Positions 56,293 through 64,000 of a DNA stretch of 64,000 bases are shown here, one piece after another. Made by a program: the position numbers and the translations under genes. The stretch is from Bemisia tabaci (lineage: Eukaryota > Arthropoda > Insecta > Hemiptera > Aleyrodidae): contig NC_092793.1 in the NCBI RefSeq assembly GCF_918797505.1, positions 62,329,749 through 62,393,748 of the forward strand. Reading direction: 5' to 3'. Below the pieces are notes generated by a model. It had not been told where the DNA came from. It searched no databases and saw nothing but the letters and a program-made list of their open reading frames with translations. The stretch's first letter is position 1, and the number at the start of each line of letters is the position of its first letter.

Positions 56293-57559
56293 TTACTGTA
56301 TACGATGTTATCCTGTATTTATATGTAAATTGGGAATTCTGTTCTTTAAATAAAAGTGCTTCTTGAAAAAAGAGTCGTTCGTGAAAAAGAAAATGATGTG
56401 AAGCATTATGTAATTATGAGGTGAAATCCGGGGGAGAAAATCAAATTAACGCGCGGTTAGAACTCAAATCTTCCGGAGTCACAGGTAGCCGGAACCCTCT
56501 CATCCTCAGCAGCGTGGCCGCACTTTCTCCTGCTTAGATTACTACTCATTGAAAACCGGCGGAAGGTTGAGGGCGTTGCGGCAACAGGGTCATTAGAGAT
56601 CCGGAATGTTTGCGCGGGATATTGAAAAATCCACCTCCGTCATTGACGAACCTTTTTGAAGAATAGCATTGCTATAGGTACTGCTATTGATTTGCGGACT
56701 ACCGCGTATGTGTAGCTCATTAAAGAGGCATAGTGGTGTCTCAATTCCAGTTTACAATTAATGTATAAGAGAAAACGTTGAGAGCTCGCAGATTCCGGAC
56801 GTCCGGGCGTGAATTATATTACTTACATGAGCTTTTTGTCCCTTAGGTAGCTTATTTCTCAAATGAGATTTCCTACTTTAAATGGATGGTAAAATTAGAA
56901 GTATAATTAAGAGGTCGGCCCCCTGGCCAATCCGCAGTCCAACCCCTTAAGATTTGTGTCACTGCTATCCTCATGAGAGTTATCAAGGAATTTTGAAGAA
57001 ACGCAGTGCTGCAAAAATATTGAAAGCACAATCTCATGGTTATGAGAAGGGATTGAACAAATGGATTTTATTTTTCGATAAGGAACCAGTGTGGGCTCTC
57101 GTCATATCAAAGTGAAGCGGAACAACTAACTCCGCAGTGGTCAGGGTTGCAAACGCTCGAGGACTGATCGCACCTGTACTCACTTACCCTATCGCGATTC
57201 GCGAGCGCGCGTAGGCCGTAAACAGATCACATTTCGCCCATAAAATCCAGAATATGTACCTATCCCGGACCACCGCGGAGTTAAAATAGTTGCATTTTGG
57301 GTTCGACCCAACTTCGTATAATATCTCAACGTTCTTCGCATTTTTTTGATTGAATGAGTGTTCCATTATCTTTGATGTCCAAAAATAAGGCTTAGATTTC
57401 ATCGAAATGCTAACTGAAACATTATGACTTCATCCACGTGAACCACAAACTGATAGAGGTGTAAGTACATGACATAAAGCAAATGCAAACCCCGAACCGC
57501 TTTTATTTCCGACTAGTACAAGGAAACAAGGAAATCAGTTTTTCAGCGCAAGGTGTCTA

Positions 57560-58065
57560 TAAGATGATTGGATTTCGGTTTTTTTTTTCAGTACAAATGG
57601 ACGCCATTATCGAAACAATGAATTAATATTTACCAAACGGCACAATTTCTTGGGTCGTAAATTGAGGAATTGACGTGTTCTTTCATGTATTAGGTGGGGA
57701 TAAATCAGTAATGCTGCCAGGCAGAAAAGTGATCAGTTTCTTTTTTGGTGTGAATGGATGGCACAATGAAACATTAAATATTGGTCGAGCAGCTCAATTT
57801 TTCAACAGCATCTTTTTCTTTAAACAAAAACTTAGCTCCGCAGCTTGAAATTATCTCGCCCCTATAATTTTACAGCGCTGGGCGGCTGAAAAGTGAGCGG
57901 TGTTCAGTTTTTTTTTTATATGATGGGACGACAAAATTGAAGGACTAAATATTTTGCCACGCGACCCAATTATTTCCAAAGCATCGTCGTGCTTAAACAA
58001 AGCAATTAGCTCAGTAGCGTGAAATTATCTCGTCTCTTGGTTGTTTCGCGATATTCGACAATGAT
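57560..58065. repeat. Diverged tandem repeat, three units of about 165-175 bp
   Basis: Each unit has a t-run, a gatgg.acga/cacaa..aaa block, taaatatt...cca and caat..tttc (near 57580, 57745 and 57910). Then agctc.g.ag..tgaaattatctcg occurs twice (57832 and 58008). Confidence 0.5.
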
Positions 58066-58890
58066 TCAGCCCTTCGTTTTAATTTCAGTGCCAAAAACAA
58101 CCAAATAGCGCTAAAAATAAAACCAATCCATGAACCAAAAATTCTCAGCAATGAACCACTGCATAGGTATTTGACATAATATTAAAATTTGTTCTGAATG
58201 TTGATCAACTTCACGGATTTTTTGCTAATCCTTTCAGTCTGTGACTCATTTGGGCTCGAGCATCGTCAGGAAAAAATTGACACTTTCAAATCCTGAAAAT
58301 TACTTATTTTTCCCTTCAGATCCAAAATTATCTCAAAGAATGAAAATAAAAATTAATGCAACATCTTCCGTGTACGCAAAAGAAAATACAGTTTTCCGTA
58401 AGTAGACTAAGTATATAAAACCTGCTACCATGTGCAAATAACTTTTTTTGGGTTTTAGTTGACATGGATTTTCTGCAAATTTTACGGAGAGTTCAAAAAT
58501 GCCTACTTCAATTTAAAATTTAAGATCGGAAAAAAATTCATAGCGCACCAGCGAAACGGTTGCCTGAGAGTTGAAAAGGTTCGGGGGTTGTAAATTGCCG
58601 ACGATAGCCAGCGAGAAACAATGAGCTGCTGGAGCTCCCTCCAGGACTTGTCTATTCACTGGCCGTCAGTGTTGCCGTTATTTCACTTTTACCCTGGAAT
58701 ATATTGCTTTCCCGGAGATACAAATCAACTATAAACCGTTGCATGAACGAACGAGAAGCGACTAACATGGGCAAAATGGAGTAGGGGGCGGTGTGCTGGA
58801 AATTCTCTACTTAGAGAAATAAGTACAGATGAAAAAACTATTTGATGAAGAAAGTCCTTTTAAAGGGAGAAAATAGCGAAGTAACATTGA

Positions 58891-59058
58891 AATACGTCGG
58901 AGAGTCGATGTATCGATTCGTTTTATTGATTTTTCCCGATCTCACTCAGATTATTAAATCTTACGTGAATCCGTGTTAGCGAATTTTAATCCCGAGATAC
59001 CACCGATGTTCAGTGTAAAATCGATATAACGACTCGATACATTGACTCCTCGACGCGA
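58891..59058. repeat. Small foldback element, about 168 bp
   Basis: cggagagtcgatgtatcgat..cgttttattgatttt against the inverse of aaaatcgatataacgactcg..atacattgactcctcg: about 34-bp arms with a few mismatches. Confidence 0.65.
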
Positions 59059-59321
59059 GTCCCCTCAAAATATTGAAGTATCGATATGCTGAACATAATT
59101 TGCAAAAGGACCCAGGAGCCCGTGGCAACATGAAAACGGCAAATATTACATGGAATTTCGGCCCCCCCTCCTCCCTGCGGTAACTCGGAAACCGTTCCTA
59201 CGCTCATCTGGAAATTTTTCTCTGAGCTTTAGGTCATTATAAGCTTCCATTTCAATTTCCGTTCGACCGACGAATCGACTGCCTAAAAAGCCGGTCTTTT
59301 TTGGAAAAATCCACGGAAAAT

Positions 59322-60258
59322 TTGAGCAATTTTCAGCTCTGATTGGTAGTTTTAGGTCGCAAAAATATATCAAATGCCTAAAATCGGTGATATTACCATT
59401 AGTGTTCGATCACTTTAAACAACCATATTCAAGAAACTTAGGCATTATAACCATCTAGGAATTTTTTTTTTCAATATAACGGATAATATAACGGATAATA
59501 TACCTAACGGAACTTTATACCGGTAATTTCAAATGTGCCTATTTTAGCCCTGAAATACATTTAAATCGACTCTGTTTTCGAGCAGTTTGACAAAATTGCT
59601 TTCTTTTTAGCTTAAATGACTTGGTAGACACTCTACTTCTAGAATCTGAAGAGTTTCTACTTGTGACGCGTCAAAAAATTTAAACTCGTTCGGGCAAACC
59701 GTACCGGTAGAATGATACGAACAATCGGCGAAATCGCACGATGTGGCCACTTTGAAGAGGGGAGGGGGCATCTTAAGAGTGGCGAGGTACATTTTGTTAA
59801 TTTTCTCATATAGTACTTCAAAAAGTGCGCTATTTCAGAAAATTTCAAAGCCTCATCAACATTTTAAAGGTAGAAAAAAGACACACCTTGCGGGGAGATA
59901 ATTACGAAAAATCGCACGATGTGGCCACTTTGAGGGAGAGAAAAGGACATTTTAAAATGGGCGAGGTAAATTGGGTTATTTTTTTTTTTTGTAAAATACT
60001 CTAAAAAAGTGTTACCCCCAAAGTCGTAGCAACATTTGAAATGCGAAGGAAAAATCCGCGAAATGACGGAAAAAATCCGCGAAAAGGCGGAAAAACGCGT
60101 TTTAGCGCGCAACGCTAGCAACTTTTGGCTCTTACGGGTGCGTTTTCTAATGTATTTGTATTTTTTTTCGCGCTATTTTCTCTTTAAATGGAAGGATTTT
60201 TGAAGGTTCCGCAATTTAAACTTCCAAAAACTCAAAATTAAGGGCCACCCTAATATCG
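59322..60258. repeat. Dispersed 0.9-kb repeat, copy 2
   Basis: Direct-orientation copy of 44985-45895 with substitutions and small indels. Both copies stop at the same right-hand sequence gggccaccctaat, implying a true element end. The cgcacgatgtggccactttg 20-mer occurs at about 59736 and 59912. Confidence 0.85.
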
Positions 60259-60479
60259 ACTATAACACGTAAAATTGCTGGAAAGCGAGATGATTAGATG
60301 ACTATGAAATGCGGCCATTGATCAACTTCCCATCCTACAAAAATATGAGGCTTCACTGTTATCATTCGGTTTTTTTCTTCCTCCGCGATGAATAATACTT
60401 ATTTTTCAGTCTTCGGAAGGTTTCGCCGTTGAATGTTTTGCAATAACGTAATAAAAGGCGACCCGCTTTACCCTGGGCG

Positions 60480-61553
60480 CTACTAGGGGCCTGTGGAGGG
60501 AATGCACTGTGGAGCCGATGCACAGGTGCAATCGATCCACAGGGCGTGGGCTCCACGCACCACTTTTTTTCTGTCTCTCTCTAATTTGGTGCGTGGGCTC
60601 CACGACCTGTGGATCCGATGCACCAGTTTTGGAAGGGGGTGAGTCCGTGGAGTCCATGCACCGTGGAGGAATCACACCGTAATCGGTGGAATAGAGAATC
60701 GACCCCAAGGAATCCGAATTTCATGGTCTCAACCCCCTCCCCCCCCCCCCCCCCCCCCCGACCCCCATGGGTGGTAAAAGGGGGGTCACGATCTTAAAAG
60801 TCGGGATTCTCGATCGAATTTCGATTTAATTTAATTAGAATTGAAAAGTAAATTGAAATTTACGCCTAAAAATGATCTCTTAAAGAGAGGGCCAGCGGCC
60901 CCCTCCATAATTTTCACTTTGGTCAAAAATTGTCGCAGATTCTTCGGATAAAGGAGGTTTACCACGTATTCGACCCCAAGGAATCCTACTTTTATGGTCC
61001 CGAAGCCCCCTAGCTCCCTTTGGGTAAGAGGAGGGGGTAAAATGGGGGGGGGGGGGCACAATTCCCACCGACTTCTGAAATTTTGTCTTCTCCATTTACC
61101 CCCCAAGGGCGACTAGGGGGGGGGCTTCAGGACCATATAAATCGGATTCCTTGGAGTCGATTACGTGGTAAACCACCTTCATCCGGAGAATCTGCGTCAA
61201 TTTTTGACCAAAGGGAAAATATGGAAGGGGTCCGCTGTCCCCCTCTTTAAGGGATCATTTTGGGCGTAAAGTGGTCCGATTTTGGATTTTAAGGGGTCAA
61301 CTTCACGTGAAATTTTTCGTACTTTTCAATTCTAATGAAATTGAATCATAATTCGATCGAGAACCCCGAATTCTAAGACCGTGACCCCCCTTCCCTCCCG
61401 GAGGGGGGGGGAAGCTGGGGGGGGGGGGGGTTCGCGACCATGAAAATCGGATTCCTTGGGGTCGATTCCCTATTCAATCCCGTGGTCCTCGACTTCGTCC
61501 GACCTAAATCAACCGAGAAAAAGGCCTGATACAGGTGCTCAGGGACACCCTGC
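60480..61553 (-). mobile_element. GTGGAGCCCAC-type palindrome-word element, inverted, with CAGGGTGTCCC end at right
   Basis: 60480-60690 is the reverse complement of 52262-52452. 61490-61553 (gacctaaatcaaccgagaaa ... gggacaccctg) is the reverse complement of 52179-52240. Between them lie C- and G-runs and repeated, inverted gaccccaaggaatcc units (60710, 60972 and 61451). It is thus a longer relative of the 52179 element or two nested ones. Confidence 0.65.
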
Positions 61554-61557
61554 ACAG

Positions 61558-63657
61558 TAGGGTGTCCCACTTTGAGGGTCACCTCCGAATTTTGATGATG
61601 GTACCCTCTAAATCGTTGACCCCACTTATAAAAATAAGATTGCACTAAAGAAAAAAATTCTAAAATTTTTTTAAGGGTTGCGCACGCCCCCCCCCCCCCC
61701 CCCCAAAAAAATAGGCCAAAATGCAGAATTTTGCCCATTTTGACGATTTTTTTTAACGACATTGTAATTGAGCTAGGGCTCTAAAAATTTCACAGTAAGA
61801 GCATATGTTAGGGCATTTTAAAGAAAAAATTTTGTTCATGTCATAATGCGTTTCCGTTTTTTGTTAATAACAGGAGAGTTCATCCCTCTGTTTTCGAAAC
61901 TGTGACTATTTTTCGGCATCAATTTGATCCAGAAAGTGATTTGAAAGACCTTTAAAATGTGCTTAATCAGTTCAAGATATTCAATCTTTGCTGGTACAAA
62001 CCTCAGCTTCCAATAATTGCCCTTCAAGCTGATTTGTATTTAACAAAAAAGTTGCGTCAGTACAATAGTATTAATAAGAGAGTATTAGAGGATACATAGG
62101 CCACTTTTTCAAGGCATTAAAGATATCTTAATGATAGGTGGGGGCCTCTGTCTGTTTTTGATTAATTCATTTCTAATGGCATGAAAAGAAAAACAGTTAA
62201 AGCTTTAGTAACTAAAGAGAGCAATGATAATTATCTCAACAAGCTGGTGAAAAATGACACTGAATTATACACATTTTCATCCTATCATACGGTTAATTTC
62301 ATAACCAAAAAAAATTGAAGATATTGCATCACATGAATAGTTATTGAATCTTCTTTGATGAAATTTCCACCTAACATTACCAGGTACATAAAAAGAAAGG
62401 AATAATGCATTTCCTCAACTGTTTTTTGCCACCTCTTGCCTTGCACTATAACCTTGCCATTTATCTTTGCAAGACTGAACTCGTTTTTCTGAAGTATACT
62501 AAGTAGTAAAGTTCTGAAGTATAGTAAGTAACCTAACTTTTTTTGTAAAATACGAATCAGCTTGAAAGGCAATTATTGGAAGCTGAGGTTTGTACCAGCA
62601 AATATTGAATATCTTGAACTGAATGAGCAAACTTTTTGAAGGTCTTTCAAATCACTTCCTGTTGGATCAAATTGATGCCGAAAAATAGCCACAGTTTCGA
62701 AAACAGAGGGATGAACTGTCCCGTTATTATCGCTGAAGCGTCAGTTGTTAAGTATTCAGAGAGGAAGTAATCATGCATTTCCTCTACTGTTTAGGCACCT
62801 TGCCACTTTTTTTTGGGAGACTCGCCTCGTTTTTTTGAAGTATATTCATCGGTGTTTCTTCTTTACCTACGGAGCTTCCGTTAAAGTATTTTAGAAGGAA
62901 GTAATGATGCTGTTTCTAATTGCTTGAGGGTTGGGTCTATTCCCATTTACTTTGATAAATTAATTTTTTTTTCAAAAATACAATTTATTTTTTTTTTTAA
63001 AAAAAAGTCCACATCATGATCTCTCATTTTACATGGTAAGTACCACTTCAATGAAACATTACGTAAACATTTAAAATGTAGAATATGAATAAAAACATAA
63101 TCTTTAATGGAAAAAAGAAAAAAAATCCCATGCACCTATCGCTACTTAGGAAACGCTGGATTTACGGTTAAAAATGAGGGGGAGGGGCGGGTTAATACAG
63201 TGAAGTATGAATTTTGGTCAAAATGAGTATCAAGATGCAATTAATGGTACGTTTCATGTTTAATTTAACTTTGTCAGTTGAAAAAATCGTTGTAAGACAA
63301 AAATTCAAAATCTTGAAACTCTCGCGTTTTTAGCCTATTTTGAGAATTTATAGCAAAAAACGGAAATGCGTTATGACATGGACAATTTTTTTTCTTTAAA
63401 GTGCCCTAACATATGCTCTTACTGTGAAATTTTCAAAGCCCTAGCTCAATAACAATGTCGTTAAAAAAATCATCAAAATGGGCAAAATTCTGCATTTTGG
63501 CCTATTCTGGGGGGGGGTGGTTTTTGGCCGTGCGCAACCCTTAAAAAAATTTTAGAATTTTTTTCTTTAATGCAATCTTATTTTTATAAGTGGGGTCAAC
63601 GATTTAGAGGGTACCATCATCAAAATTCGGAGGTGACCCTCAAAGTGGGACACCCTA
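61558..63657. mobile_element. hAT-like nonautonomous element, 2100 bp, with 8-bp target duplication
   Basis: Ends tagggtgtcccactttgagg and cctcaaagtgggacaccct-a. The arms are inverted over about 310 bp (61558-61868 against 63350-63657) and, after a 630-bp interruption in the right arm, continue inverted for another 170 bp (61870-62045 against 62548-62722). Target duplication ctgcacag at 61550-61557 and 63658-63665, exact. No transposase. Confidence 0.92.
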
Positions 63658-64000
63658 CTGCACAGGGTGACCCTAAAGTCCTGCACCGCCCTCATAAACC
63701 TTAGGTTCTTGCTTTATTTCAAGGAGGTAAAAATACACGGCCTAATTCCTGTGGGGAAATTGAGTCCTAAGGTAATTCGGAGCAAGTACGCCGTATACCA
63801 TATCAACTTTACGTGACTTTGCACGTAGAATGCAAAGAAGTCAAAACATACCGTTGTCATTTGAAATTTTCAACATAAGGTCCTCTAAAGCCCAAAAATT
63901 TTCGAGACTTTGTGACCATCATAAATTTGGATCGACAGGGGTCATGCAGCACATCAACAAAAATATATTAATTTCTTCTCCCAGGAGATTTTTAGATTTT
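63658..64000. other. Start of a CAGGGTGACCC-ended sequence
   Basis: From 63663 cagggtgaccctaaagtcct resembles the outward end of yet another element; the window ends before a partner can be seen. Confidence 0.35.

Overview
This is eukaryotic, almost certainly arthropod and probably insect, nuclear DNA. It is AT-rich and carries long homopolymer and microsatellite tracts, introns-and-intergenic texture, and a dense, nested population of transposable elements. An intact Ty1/copia element, jockey-like and RTE-like LINE debris, and many hAT-like and Mutator-like short terminal-inverted-repeat elements point to an insect. A hemipteran is my guess from general texture, not a demonstrated assignment. 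No prokaryotic operons, no CRISPR array and no complete host gene are visible. The only good host-gene candidate is a 5' coding exon at 14411-14667 on the minus strand.

Layout. 1-3057: a large foldback element with nearly identical outer arms and diverged inner arms. 3.1-6.4 kb: anonymous, with a diverged tandem repeat and a 55-T tract. 6.4-7.6 kb: a decayed LINE endonuclease fragment, then two inverted 'palindrome-word' elements and an (AT)n tract. 7.6-10.4 kb: a three-level nest of inverted-repeat elements. 10.6-11.25 kb: a LINE 3' end. 11.4-18.4 kb: hAT-like MITEs (two with a readable or nearly readable history), the host exon, and palindrome-word elements, one of them nested in a MITE. 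20-28.5 kb: tandem duplications, a clean hAT MITE with target duplication, a block of triloop hairpins, and a foldback pair. 28485-35892: a full-length Ty1/copia retrotransposon on the minus strand with 196-bp LTRs differing by one base, a 5-bp target duplication and an intact 1285-codon Gag-Pol. Three DNA elements have landed in it: a 319-bp element with 9-bp duplication in the 5' LTR, a 424-bp element with 8-bp duplication beside the 3' LTR, and a ~2.2-kb TIR element in the leader. 37.8-39.5 kb: a foldback element interrupted by a 5'-truncated jockey-like LINE with an 11-bp target duplication. 42.1-43.6 kb: another palindrome-word element holding a (TTTA)n tract and a 5S rRNA-like sequence. 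44.6-64 kb: further TIR elements, a ~0.9-kb repeat present twice, young tandem duplications, and a 2.1-kb hAT-like element (61558-63657) inserted exactly between two back-to-back element ends.

The most unusual theme is a class of short elements whose interiors are built from one short palindromic word repeated in degenerate form. Each locus has its own word (GCGAT..ATCGC, TTGCAAC, CATGTTG, ACATGTGATCACATGT, GTGGAGCCCAC). At least two vocabularies share the same terminal sequence (CCAAGTAGCA ... TGCTACTTGG). I know of no described family with this design, but I could not search.
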